Positions 1 to 10,614 of a DNA stretch of 64,000 bases are shown here, piece after piece. Where the stretch lies: the NCBI RefSeq assembly GCF_020283565.1, contig NC_060065.1, forward strand, positions 53,654,703 through 53,718,702, written 5' to 3'. Positions within the stretch are counted from its first letter, which is position 1, and every line of letters begins with the position of its first letter. This DNA comes from Trifolium pratense (Eukaryota > Streptophyta > Magnoliopsida > Fabales > Fabaceae). Below the pieces are notes generated by a model. That model was not told where the DNA came from. It saw only the letters and a list, made by a program, of their open reading frames with translations, and searched no databases. Made by a program: the position numbers and the translations under genes.

Positions 1-1080
1 ATTTTCTTTCCTATTCTCATCTGTCAAATTCTCAATGCCATTTTTCATTATCGCTCATTGCACAAAATAAACCCAAATCTTTTGCTGAAGCTGACAAGTT
101 TGAATGTCGGAGATAAGCAATGCAAAGAAGTTGCTCAAACCCTTATATGGCCTTAAGCAGGCCACTCACAAATGGTATGAAAAACTCACTTCCACTCTTA
201 TCTAGCATCAGTATCATCAAGCATCTTCTGACATTCCTTGTTCATTAAGAAAACAGATGCTTCCTTGACTATTTGCTCGTTTATGTTGACGATGTCATTC
301 TAGCTGGTAGTTCCTTAGCTGAATTTCAACATACCAAGTCCATTCTGTATGATTCCTTTAAAATCAAGGACTTAGATACACTGAAGCATTTTTTAGGCCT
401 TGAATTTGCACACTCTAAACAAGGGATATCTCCAATGTCAAATAAAGTATTGCCCTGACCTCTTATCTGATGCAGGCATGTTTGGAACTAAACCCCCGTC
501 TCCACTCCTTCAGTTCCTTCCATTAAACTTCATCATGATAATACCACTCCTTATGCTGACATTCCTTCATACAAAATATTAATTGACATACTTCTTTATC
601 TCAATACTACAAAGGTCAGACATTACCTATATGACTCAGCAATTAAGTCAATTTCTTTCCAAGCCTACTATTACTCACTTCAATGCTGCATCTCTATGTC
701 CTGATATCTTCATTTGTCAACATCTTGGGTTTTTCGGATGTTGACTGGGCATGGTGTGTAGATACAAGGAGATCTATCTCATAACAATGCTTCTTTCTTG
801 GCAAGTCTCTCAGCTCTTGGAGACCTAAGAAACAATTAACAATATCTAGATCCTCCCCAGAAGCTGAATATCGAGCACTAATTGTTGCAACATGTGAACT
901 GCAATGGATTCTTTACTTACTTGAGGATTTACAAGTTCAATGTGCCAAACTCCCAATCCTTTACTGTGACAATCAAAGTGCACGACACAACGGTTAATCA
1001 TGTTTTCCATGAGCGCACCAAACACTTAGAAATTGATTGCCACATGTGACCTTATGAAATTACCTCTAGTCACCTCCCAA
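1..1080 (+). mobile_element. Ty1/Copia retrotransposon remnant (reverse transcriptase to RNase H)
   Basis: Broken coding traces of a Copia polyprotein, all on the plus strand. Near 279-345 the translation contains LLVYVDDVILAGSS, the YVDD catalytic box of Copia reverse transcriptase, followed by the usual text around 'KDLDTLKHFLGLEFA'. Near 605-660 a second frame reads RSDITYMTQQLSQFLS. Near 850-985 a third frame reads SPEAEYRALIVATCELQW and later YCDNQSA, the Copia RNase H signature. Stops and frameshifts separate these pieces, so the copy is dead. No LTR is visible inside the window, so the element's left end probably lies outside it. The family is certain from motif order; the lineage within Copia is not resolved. 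Confidence 0.9.
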
Positions 1081-1496
1081 AATCAAGTTGCAGTAACTGT
1101 AGGACGCAGTAATTGATTTGAACCGTCTGATTTTAAATTAGCGGTTGAGATTATTCTACAGTGTAAAATTGAGTTTATAATTTGAACCGTCCAATTTAAA
1201 ATCGATGGTTGAGATCAAGTATAGCATCAACTATGTCTTAATATCTACAAGTAGGAATCCAATTCACACCACATAGTTGTTTAGTCTTTCATTTCTTTTT
1301 ATTCCAACCGAATCAAATTGTTTGTGAGTTTCTCAATTTTAATTTAAACCCTAAATCAGTTATTTCTTTTTAGTCCCAAATTCATACTATTCAATTTCAA
1401 TCTTACCACATTTTAATATTCTAGTATCTGGGTTGTTTCTCTTTTCCATCAAAACCCTATTTTTCATTTAAAAATTCAATCTTTTCAACATTAGCA
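1081..1496. other. Intergenic / upstream region of the ataxin-10-like gene
   Basis: No coding signal. A short diverged duplication is visible: 'TTTGAACCGTC' followed by 'GATTTTAAATT' near 1117-1140 recurs near 1180-1205 with changes, each followed by GGTTGAGAT. The rest is AT-rich sequence leading to the start codon at 1497 and presumably holds the promoter and 5' UTR of the next gene. No clear TATA box could be assigned. Confidence 0.4.
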
Positions 1497-3448
1497 ATGG
1501 TGGGTTGTAGTGGTGATGATGCACCATTTTTGAAGAACCCCATATCAGAAGAAACCCTAAAGTTACTCTTTGATGTTTCCAACTCCAATAGCTTAGAAAA
1601 CTCCTTAGAGATTCTCATTCAAACTTCCAAATCCAATTCTGGTCGTTCCAACCTTGCTTCCAAAGCAATTCTCCCTGCAATTCTCAATATACTCCAATCA
1701 CAGACATCTCTTTTAGATCATCATATTCTATCTCTGTGTTTCAAGCTACTCAGGAACTTGTGTGCCGGAGAAATTCTAAACCAAAATTTGTTTCTTCAAT
1801 TTGATGGAGTTGTTATTGTTGTTTCGACTATTTTGAGGTCAGAGGTTGTTTCTGATCTCATGTTGGTTCGTTGGGGTCTGCAGGTTTTGGCAAATGTTTC
1901 TTTGGCTGGGAAACAGTATCAAAATGCTATTTGGGAAGAGTTGTTTCCACTTGGTTTTTTGTCTCTTGCAAGAATTGGAACAAAAGAGGTTTCTGATCCA
2001 TTGTGTATGGTGATTTACGTATGCTGTGATGGAAATCCTCAATGGTTTAGAGAGCTTTATAGTCACAATGGTTTGCCTGTGGTGGTAGAAATAGTGAGAA
2101 CTGCTTCTTCTGGTTAGTTTGTAGTTTATGTTTTTTTCTTAAAGTTTTATGATCATTTGTGCTAAGTTCCTTTGAGAATAAGAATTTATGAATTTAGGAT
2201 CAATAATGAAAAGCAAGGTTGAGGTATAAATTACTTAGGCTTTTTGTAAAATAAGGATAGACAAAGTATTTTCATACAAAGAAACAAAATATAGAAAAAG
2301 AACAATATGCTTCGGGTTAGTTTGTAGTTTATTACCCGAGTTTGTCCTATTTGAAAATTTACATTTTGCAAAACACAACGGTATTATGTGATTCTTGTAG
2401 TAGACACACCTCATGGGATAATTCTTGTTGTTGCTGCTGCTTCTATATTTTGCTATGCTGTCATGAATTATTAGTTCCTGTGTAATTTGCTGTGCTGCCA
2501 TGTTTCGTGACCTGAGTGTCATATTGGTTTCTTATGTTTTTTAAGTTGTGACACTGACTTCTTCTTCAACTGAAACCAGCTAGTTTTGGCGAGGATTGGA
2601 TAAAGTTGCTTCTTTCAAGAATTTGCCTTGAAGAATCTCAATTGCCTGTATTGTTTTCTAAATTACAGTTTAGGGATATTCTTGACTGTGAAGATACCAA
2701 GTCAAGAGATGACCAGTTTTCAACTGAACAAGTGTTTCTTCTGCAAATACTATCGGAAATTTTGAATGAGCGAATCGGAGATGTTACTATTTCAAAGGAT
2801 GTTGCATTGTTTGTTTATGGAATATTCAATAAATCTATCGGGGTGCTTGAGCAAGCAGTTAGAGGCAAGTCTGGTCTTCCCAGTGGCATTACTGCAGTCG
2901 ATGCTCTTGGCTACTCTCTTAATATGTTGAGGGACATCTGTGCTCATGACAGTATGCGAGGTAATGAAGAGGATACAAACGATGTTGTCAATGTGTTATT
3001 GTCATATGGCCTCGTTGATTTGCTTTTGATTCTGCTTGGGGACCTTGAACCTCCGGCAATAATCAGGAAAGGAATCAAACAATCTGATAATCAAGACGGT
3101 GCTAGTTGTTCCTCGAAACCATGCCCTTACAAGGGGTTTAGGAGAGACATAGTTGCACTTATTGGCAATTGTGTGTATAGAAGAAAGCACGTACAAGATG
3201 AAATCAGGAGTAGGAATGGAATTCTACTGCTATTGCAGCAGTGTGTTACCGATGAAGACAATCCTTACCTTAGAGAATGGGGCTTATGGTGTGTTAGGAA
3301 TATATTGGAGGGCAATGAGGAAAATCAAAAGGTAGTTGCTGAGTTGCAGCTGCAGGGATCTGCTGATGTGCCTGAAATTTCTGCACTTGGTCTTCGCGTC
3401 GACATTGATCCAAAAACTAGGCGTGCAAAGCTTGTAAATGTCCCCTGA
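1497..3448 (+). CDS. Ataxin-10-like armadillo-fold protein (two exons)
   Basis: Exons 1497-2112 and 2580-3448, joined through a GTTAGT donor and an AACCAG acceptor; the phase matches (one base carried over), giving 494 residues. The C-terminal about 100 residues match the ataxin-10 homologue domain: DIVALIGNCVYRRKHVQDEI, then LREWGLWCVRNILEGNEENQ, and the ending RAKLVNVP. The preceding part is helical and leucine-rich, as expected for armadillo/HEAT-like repeats. In animals ataxin-10 is a cytoplasmic scaffold linked to cell division and neuronal survival; the plant role is not well defined. The start is the first ATG of a long open frame that begins just before it. No lesions seen. Neighbours are unrelated (Copia remnant, PP2C copy). 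Confidence 0.9.
2113..2579 (+). other. Intron of the ataxin-10-like gene
   Basis: A 467-base GT-AG intron (GTTAGT...AACCAG), T-rich towards its 3' end. It contains no coding signal of its own; the short opposite-strand open frame here is chance. Confidence 0.8.
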
Positions 3449-4409
3449 AATAATAGCATAACATGGTTGTATAAGTATGTTATTGTTACATTTTTACCTG
3501 GTCTTTATTTACTCGTACAATGAAAACTTCAGTTAGAATAGAAAATTTTAGATTTGATAATAGTAGCTTGTGTTCCTGACAATTCTTGCAACAATTTATC
3601 AAGCAACCTCTGAAAGAGGAAGAATAGTTAAAATGAGAGACAATCTCCGAAAACATGTAATGTAACAGAACATAACCTTACCAAATTGGCATCGCAGCTA
3701 TGTTGAAGCTTGAATCCATCAACATGTATTATAACCTGACAGAAATCTGTATGATCCATGGATGACTGCTTTGGGCAGAGCATAATGGAACAATTAATGA
3801 CTGCTTCTTGCAACCTGGTCTCGATTTTAATAAATCCCGTTAAAACAAAAATAAAAATCATTTCGAATGGATAAATATCTGGACTCGAGTGGTTTTATAC
3901 ATTATGGAGAGAGAGTAGCTCCAAAATTTTAATTATTAAAAAACAAAACTTTTATGTCAACAAATTTTTAGTTTACTTTTTATCGTCGAAAAGTAATATT
4001 ATTATTTTTTGACAGAAAAAGTAATATTTACTTATATTTAGTTTATTTTTGACAAAATCCTACATTACATTAATTGTGTGCAGAAACTATTTTACAATTC
4101 TTCCTTTCACAATGAAGTTAGTTTAGTTACTTATATATCTGTTACTGTTGTTAGGTAAATTCAGTTATATATCTGTTAGTTTAGTTAGTTAAATTCTTGT
4201 TAATTTTCTGTTTTCAGTTAGTTTTATATACCAGTTGATTAATTCTCATTCCATCCAATTCATTCATTCATTCATCATTCTTCCACATTCATATTTTGAT
4301 CTCCACAAACTTCATTTTCTCTAATCACATTTTCTTCTCCTAGTTTGAGTCACTTCTACAACCCTTGAATACTTTTCTTCTCCCCAAGAAGTGAAACTAC
4401 AATATCATC
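3449..4409. other. Intergenic: 3' flank of ataxin-10-like gene and upstream of PP2C copy A
   Basis: Contains the 3' UTR of the upstream gene. On the minus strand, 3861-3628 has a 77-codon open frame whose reading (IETRLQEAVINCSIMLCPKQ, then DFCQVIIHVDGF) looks more protein-like than chance and has potential GT donors, but I do not recognise it. 3900-4400 is AT-rich with tandem 'TTAGTTA' and 'ATTCATTC' simple repeats just upstream of the PP2C start. Confidence 0.4.
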
Positions 4410-6233
4410 ATGTTTCAGTGGCTTACAAATTTACTATGTGCTTGCACAACCAACACAAGCAAAAACACTGTCGACATTAATGAATTTGATGAAGATCCTT
4501 TAGGGTGGTCGCGGGACCTGCTAGAACAACAATTGGGCGAATTCTCCATGGCTGCGGTTAAGGCAAATGATGTTATGGAGGATCACAGCCAGCTTGATGT
4601 TGGCAAGAAAGCACTCTTTGTTGGAATTTATGATGGCCACAATGGTGCTGAGGCTTCCAACTTCTTGATTACTAATCTCTTTGAGAATCTAATCAGTGAG
4701 TCTGCAATATGCTTTCTTGTTTGCATGCTCGTATGTATTATTTTCTTATCATCATTCTATAGGTTGTGGTTTGTCTTGTTTTCTGGATGTTCCTTCTATC
4801 GTTACTGCATTTTATTACAGTTTTAGCAGCAAGAACATTTTATATTCTAGTTCGCACCTAATTTTGATTAATTCTTTGAATGAGTGTGGATGGAATTGAA
4901 ACAAGAACCAAAATTTTAATGAATTGTTATGTATTGATTGACTGTATATAATTTACTAGATGGCTTAATTAAAATCGATGTGGAAATCAAGAAATTATGC
5001 ATGGTTACATGGTTGATGTAATTCCACATTATTTGGTTTCATTTTCTTAAAATTTTAATGAATTGATTGGGATGAGTTAACATACATAAATATCTGTTTT
5101 CTTTTTTTAGCTTATCTAATGCTACATTGCCATGTGTATCATGGGTTTAACAAATAATGGAAGTTTATGGTTACAGGGATTATTCAGGAGAATAATAATA
5201 ATGTATCTGAAAATATTCTGAGGCAAGTTGTCGCTGAAATGGAGGAATTGTTTATGACTGATGTTGAAGAGGGTAATCAACAACGGCCAGAGCTAGCTCT
5301 AGTAGGTTCAAGTTGTCTGTTTTGTATGGTATGGAGAGGGAGGCTATATATCGCTAACGTTGGAGGCTCTCGTGCTGTAATGGGCTCTTTGGATCCATTT
5401 GATAGATTCAATGTTAGGCAGTTGGTCGAAGATCACAATGCTCGTAACAGGCATATTAAAAAAGAACTCAAGAAGTTGCATCCAAATAATCCGACTATTG
5501 TGACATATAATTTTGATGCATGGCGTGTTGGAGGCATAAGTGAAGTAAGCAGATGTATAGGAAATGCATATTTGAAGCGGGCACCATTCACTCTAACCTC
5601 ATCCTTCCGAGTCCCACAGTTGGAACTTGCACCTTCTGATTTTACCCGACCTTTGCTATCAGCAGAACCTGCAATATCTTCAAGAGTCTTAAATGACGTC
5701 GATAAATTCATTATATTTGGATCTGGTGGACTTTGGAAATTGTTGTCAAATTGGCAAGCAGCTGAAATTGTTCACACCAATCCACGAGATGTATGCATGG
5801 CTTGTTCTTTCTAGCTACTTGTTTTTCCTATTATTATTTACTACTATTATGGTTTGTTTGTTTATGGTATGGTATGTTGGCCTTTTGTTGCAGGGAATCG
5901 CGAAAAGGATTTTGATGACTGCTCTACAGATTGCAGCTAGAAGAAATAATATGAGCTATAGTGAGCTTTCGAAGATTCATGAGACATGGTGTTGTTATTA
6001 GGGGTCCTAGTGTTTCTGTTAAAGGGACTAGGCGGGCGTATCATGATGATATCTCTGTGATTGTTGTATTCTTCGACAAAAATCCGGAACTGAATCCGAC
6101 TATGATGCCAGTGGTGACCTCGGTGCCAGGAATCGATTCCTTCAGAGGCTTCGATGACGCGATTCATCCATCACCTTTTAGATATCTTGATGATGTCTCT
6201 GAAGCACATCAATACCTTGAGACGATTGTCTGA
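4410..6233 (+). CDS. PP2C-like protein, copy A: probable pseudophosphatase, C-terminus out of frame
   Basis: Three exons, 4410-4695, 5177-5790 and 5894 onward, with good splice sites and matching phases, as in clade-D plant PP2Cs. Reading stops at 6001 after 335 residues. Recognisable blocks: LGEFSMAAVKANDVMEDHSQ (metal ligands E and D kept), IYDGHNGAEAS (DGH kept), IANVGGSRAV (family GDSRAV, Asp lost), SRCIGNAY (family SRSIGD, Asp lost) and GSGGLWKL (family SDGLW, the metal-binding Asp lost). The final block YHDDISVIVVFFD, with the last metal Asp, lies at about 6040-6080 in another frame (open to 6233). Active PP2Cs are Mn/Mg-dependent Ser/Thr phosphatases; this copy should not be catalytic. 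It may be a pseudogene or an expressed pseudophosphatase. Copies B and C lie downstream. Confidence 0.75.
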
Positions 6234-7148
6234 CACGATTCATCCATCATCACCTTTTAGATATCTGAATGTTGTGTTTGAAGCACATAAATAGAGTTGG
6301 TTCATTCACTCAGTTTTGAGACAAGGAATATTATGTCTAGAACTGTATATAGGAAATAAACTTGAGTGACTCTGCCTAGTTTTAGAAAAAACTAGTTCAA
6401 ATTGTAACGTTGCGCATCGTTTAACATCACCCAGTTGTCTTTTATAATTACATAAACAGTTTTTTATATTTTTACACATTCATTCACTTTTTCATATTCA
6501 GAGTTTTATCCAATCAAACACTCACTCACATTCTTATTTGCTCTCCAATCACATTTTATTCTTGCGGCACAGTGAAAATAGTTTCTTTCAAAACAATATC
6601 TTGTTGCTGTGGCTTGAAAATATCATGTTTATGGTAGAACAGATGATAGAAAAACAATTTCCATGTCTTAGCATCAGAACCAGATGACAAAGCTTTGGTT
6701 TGTGTTTCTGTCAAAACCAAACCTTATAATGTGGGATGATAAAAGCTTTGCCAGATGACAGTTTTTTAGCATCAAAAAAAGATTCGATATGTTCCAGATG
6801 ACAGTTTTTTATAATGCTGCACTTGTAATGCCTTTCCTTTTTCATTCAGAGGACAAGCAGTGTCGGCCAATCCTTTTTCATTCAGAGGGCCAAGAAGATA
6901 CTAGTGACCAGCAACATGAATATATGCATTCGTCAAACGGATATGAACCTGACTCTGAAGTATGACACCATATTGGCATTTTAGCCTTTACCGACCTTTT
7001 TATTTGTCAGAGCCATAGTTTTAATTCTCTAACCGTAATGTGAATGTTGTGTGCATAAAAAGTGGAACGTGAATAAATAGAGTTCAAATGCAGATCAAAT
7101 AAAACGGTTAGTTGATTATATGAGAAATAATCTGGTTATAAATTGCAG
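6234..7148. other. Spacer between PP2C copies A and B with a possible stray exon
   Basis: Downstream of copy A the terms 'CATCACCTTTTAGATATCT' recur at about 6172 and 6248 (local duplication). At about 6848-6959 one frame reads HSEGQEDTSDQQHEYMHSSN and ends at a GTATGA donor-like site, so it may be an exon fragment of an unrelated, unrecognised gene. 'CCAGATGACAGTTTTTTA' recurs at about 6751 and 6794. Bases 7124-7148, directly before copy B, match the intron end before the second exon of copy C. Confidence 0.4.
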
Positions 7149-7870
7149 GGCGTATTCAGCGGAATAATAACAATATGAATATAAATATTCTGATGCGAGC
7201 TGTTGCCCGACTTGAGAGAGCTTTTTTGGAGTCTGCTGGAAGAAATGTTTTTGTTAGTTCAGGTTGTTTGATTTGTTTCATACGGAGAGGGACATTATAT
7301 GCCGCCAACGTGGGAGACTCGCACGCTGTACTCGGTTCTCTGATGGGAGATATTCAAGATCTCTCTGATGGTAAACTTAAAAAAATTGGTTGCTAAACAA
7401 CTGGTTAGAGATCACAATTTACGTGATGGAGATATTCAAGAAGAACTCAGGCGCTTGCAGCCAAATACTTATGATAATTTGCATACCTGTTTATACCTTA
7501 CAGACAAAGGTTCAATCGAGACAACTAGATGTATAGGATATGCATATTTGAAGAAGGAGATCAATATCAATGAAAGCGAAATCCCATATTGGTATTCGGT
7601 ATTCCATGCAGCTAGAAAATTTACAGTACTTTTTTTAAATAGAAGTTTGATCACGGTATTCTTTCCTCTATTACATATGATACAGTACTTTTTTTAAGGC
7701 CAAATCGGGTAGGAAATGATAAACTAACCTCAGTCCTTCCTGACATACAATCAAGAGTTTACTTTTCAGCGATAACTGACTCTTCACAGATTGTACAAAA
7801 TCAGGATGGTATCCCAAAGAACAGACCAGAAAAATTATTGTGGACTGTCCTTAATAAGATTGTACCTAAA
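7149..7870 (+). pseudogene. PP2C copy B: 5'-truncated, frameshifted fragment
   Basis: Starts exactly at a splice acceptor (ATTGCAG at 7142-7148) that matches copy C, but has no first exon upstream. It reads IRRGTLYAANVGDSHAVLG, so unlike copy A it keeps the Asp of the GDSRAV block. A frameshift in an A-run near 7376-7387 breaks it. The next frame resumes as LVAKQLVRDHNLRDGDIQEE and runs to TRCIGYAYLKKE near 7560, where the family has SIGD. After about 7600 similarity fades; 7745-7870 may hold further weak traces. Without its N-terminal metal-binding segment and with a broken frame it cannot make a phosphatase. Confidence 0.8.
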
Positions 7871-9837
7871 AAAACATAAATGCGACGAAATATTCATAAA
7901 ACAACTGAATTAATATTTTAGTCCTTGAAATTGTAGGAGTCCGACAATTTTGTATCTAAAATTAACAAAATTTCAAATGTCCACTGAGATAGAAAATCCT
8001 TCATCCGTCATCACATCACATTACTCCATTTGCAATGGTCATTGAAAATTTGAAATAGTTCCTCCAATTGTTAGAAAGTGTGCGTCTGTCATTAATAATT
8101 TTGTATCTAAAATTATTTAGTAATGCTTCATCAGTAATAACAAGTGAATCCAAAAGAGCCTACAATGCAATGAAGGATTTTGGTGGCAGACAAAGGTTCA
8201 TCATTAATCATATGGATTCTTAAGTCACAGTTCCCATTGCTCAAGAATTGGCTCTACACTTAATCTTGCAGCCACTGTTTGCTTCTTATTATCCACAATA
8301 TCATTTTTTCCAGAAAGAACACCGAAACCTCGTGTAGAATATCTTTCTGAAGAAGAGCTCCATATCAACATTTCTATGTTGCTGAAATTCATTTTTGACT
8401 CTTGTGGAAGCTCACATTATCCTCTCATCATGTTCATCTAGTGCACTGCACAATAATGAGACTTTGTCTATGCAGCCGTCCATCGTATCATTCTATCACT
8501 CTCGTCGGTAATGAATAGATTATAACGATCCATTTCCTACATTCTCTTTTAGACTCTTGGTTCTTGCTTCTAGACTAGAGCACATAATCACATATAGGGT
8601 AAATTCTCTTTTATTTTCCCATGTTTTTCAATACTAGATCATGTAAATTTTTCTGTAAAGCTAGTAATGACGGATGCTTTATCCACCACGGTAGCTCCAT
8701 TATCCACCACGACGGATGCTTTATCAATCTCTTTTATCCTTCGACAAGTTGTCATAAGTTACATAGCCATCTTCTTGTTAGGTATCGAGCATTTTTCTGT
8801 AAAGCTAGTAATGATAATAGTTATTGAATTTAATGAGATGAAAAATTAGTGATGACATTTTAAAATACTTGATATTTTATGAACAGATGTGTATTTGAAC
8901 AGTAGTAAATGTCATGGATAAACCTCATTAGGGGAAGTGAGGTTCAGCAATTTATGATGGACAGTGTTTCGACCATTGTTATCGATTGCGGATGACAGAC
9001 CATGACAAAAAGACAAAAATTTACCATTATAAACCGCCATAAACACCTTGGTGCCGCCATCCTTCACAAATTGGCCATGGCGGTTGTCGAAAAGTCTGCC
9101 ACTGCAATCCACACCATGGCCAATATTTGACAAGACTAGTTTGGACTTGGGGCAACCAATTCCTTGCTTAATCAAGCAAATGCAACCCTTAGAATTATTG
9201 AACTCAAACATGCGACTCCAAGTGCTTCTTATAGCTCTGAGTAAGAAGCAAAAAGGAAATAATAGCTCAAAACTTTGCTCGTAACTGACCCTACAACATA
9301 GGTTTTTAATGTTACAGGTTAAAGAGATCAGACAATATTATGAACTCATAAACAGATTAGGAAGAGGAGGTTCCTCTGGGATGAGCTCAAGCCATTCACA
9401 TTATATCCATCTACTGCTACAAGTTCCTTAGCGTCTTCAGCTGTTACGAACCTCACTTCTGCTTTTATTGTAAAGTTTCTTCTTGTCCAAGGTATCTTGA
9501 GCATCACAATAGTTATCCTCATCCAATATTGCCTATATATTTTACCCGATTGTGTTCTGTAATCTTAATTTCCCATTTAACTTTTTTTTAGACTGTATAT
9601 AATGATAAACAAAACAAAGCCTAAAATAATACAGAACAATGGCAAAAATAAAAATTATTGACTGAAATTATTAAGTAGTAATGCTTCATCATTAATAACA
9701 ATTGAATCCAAAAGAGCTACAAATAGTCAAAGGAAAGAAGCAACAACAAAAATACTCTAGAAAATTACATAAACTAAGCATTAAGTATCAGTGCATATAT
9801 ATAAACAAATGAAGCAACACATCGAAGATGTTATTTT
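7871..9837. other. Intergenic, unclassified repeats
   Basis: No supported gene. A diverged direct repeat is visible: 'AGTAATGCTTCATCA' followed by 'TAATAACAA' and 'GAATCCAAAAGAGC' at about 8117-8155 and again at about 9678-9717. 'TTTCTGTAAAGCTAGTAATGA' (first 20 bases shared) occurs at about 8651 and 8798, and 'GACGGATGCTTTATC' at about 8669 and 8711, so 8640-8830 is a local duplication. The short open frames here (8621-9284) have no recognisable product. Confidence 0.4.
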
Positions 9838-10614
9838 TTATCTAATCTTTGGACACAGTGATTGTGATTCCCTCTTCCTCTTATGATTCTTGTACTTGAG
9901 TCTTTTCTCCTCAAGTGCCCACTCTTTCTTCAAAACGTTCCACTTGCACTCAAAAGTGTCACTAAGTCTTGCTGCAATTCTGTAAACATCATCTCCTCGA
10001 CGGTAACACAATCCATGATTGAATACAAACCTCATATCGTCAGCAAACTCATCGGGTGTGGAATATGATTTCAATTTGGCCTCAATATCTTTCAAACCAA
10101 TTGCCTTCTTCTTCACTTTTGACTTGTTCTCTAAGCAACCCTTCAAAAACTTGATATCAAGAAGTGATTTCAAAGCCCAACCTGTTGGGTTTCAAGTGTG
10201 AGTGTTTAAGTCCCACATCGACTATGTGTGGGAAGAATGTTGGATTTATAAGAGAGGTGACCCATTAACCTAACACCTTAAGGTTTTGGGTTGGGATGTG
10301 GTGTCTCCCTCTCTTGTTTGTGGTCGTGGAGCATTGGCCCATTGTTTCTCCCGAGCTCCCCCGGACTCCCCAACACAACCATCTCTTCCTTCTATCATCC
10401 TCTTGACAATCACCCAACATTGCATCCATTTGTAATGTTCCATTGGCTTCTTTTTCTTCTCTTCCTTAACCATCAACTCAGTTCCACCATTGTCACCATT
10501 CTTCTTTAAGCCATATTCCGTAGCTCTTGTAGGATGATCTTTGATGAAAGAAGAAGATGGTTTAGCTATTTCATTGTCCACTTTCTTGCAGCCAAAGTCA
10601 CCATTAATATCCAT
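9838..10614 (-). pseudogene. Bromodomain (GTE-like) gene interrupted by a solo LTR
   Basis: Minus-strand coding in two blocks, 10614-10381 and 10182-9838, separated by an inserted LTR plus one copy of the target duplication. Removing the insertion joins the blocks in frame for 192 residues. The second block reads AKLKSYSTPDEFADDMRFVF, then a Tyr-Arg-Arg-Gly-Asp-Asp-Val-Tyr stretch, the typical end of a plant GTE-type bromodomain; the first block ends with MQCWVIVKRMIEGRDG, the start of that domain. The central part (family about VDVVxLxLxDY) is reduced, so acetyl-lysine binding was probably already weak. There is no NET domain. Bromodomain proteins read acetylated histones in the nucleus. As it stands the first block runs into the LTR and stops at 10270. 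Confidence 0.8.
10183..10375. mobile_element. Solo LTR of a TRIM-type retrotransposon
   Basis: 193 bp bounded by TGTTGGG and CCCCAACA, flanked by a perfect 5-bp target duplication CAACC (10178-10182 and 10376-10380). It carries the motifs AAGTCCCACATCGACTATGT and CTTAAGGTTTTGGG. It aligns over its length with the LTR of the element at 48560-48944, which has an internal domain, so this is a solo LTR of the same family left by LTR-LTR recombination. It sits inside the bromodomain exon. Confidence 0.93.

Noticed and set aside
2235..2522. Minus-strand open frame in the ataxin-10 intron
   Set aside because: Low-complexity, not recognisable, and inside a clear GT-AG intron.
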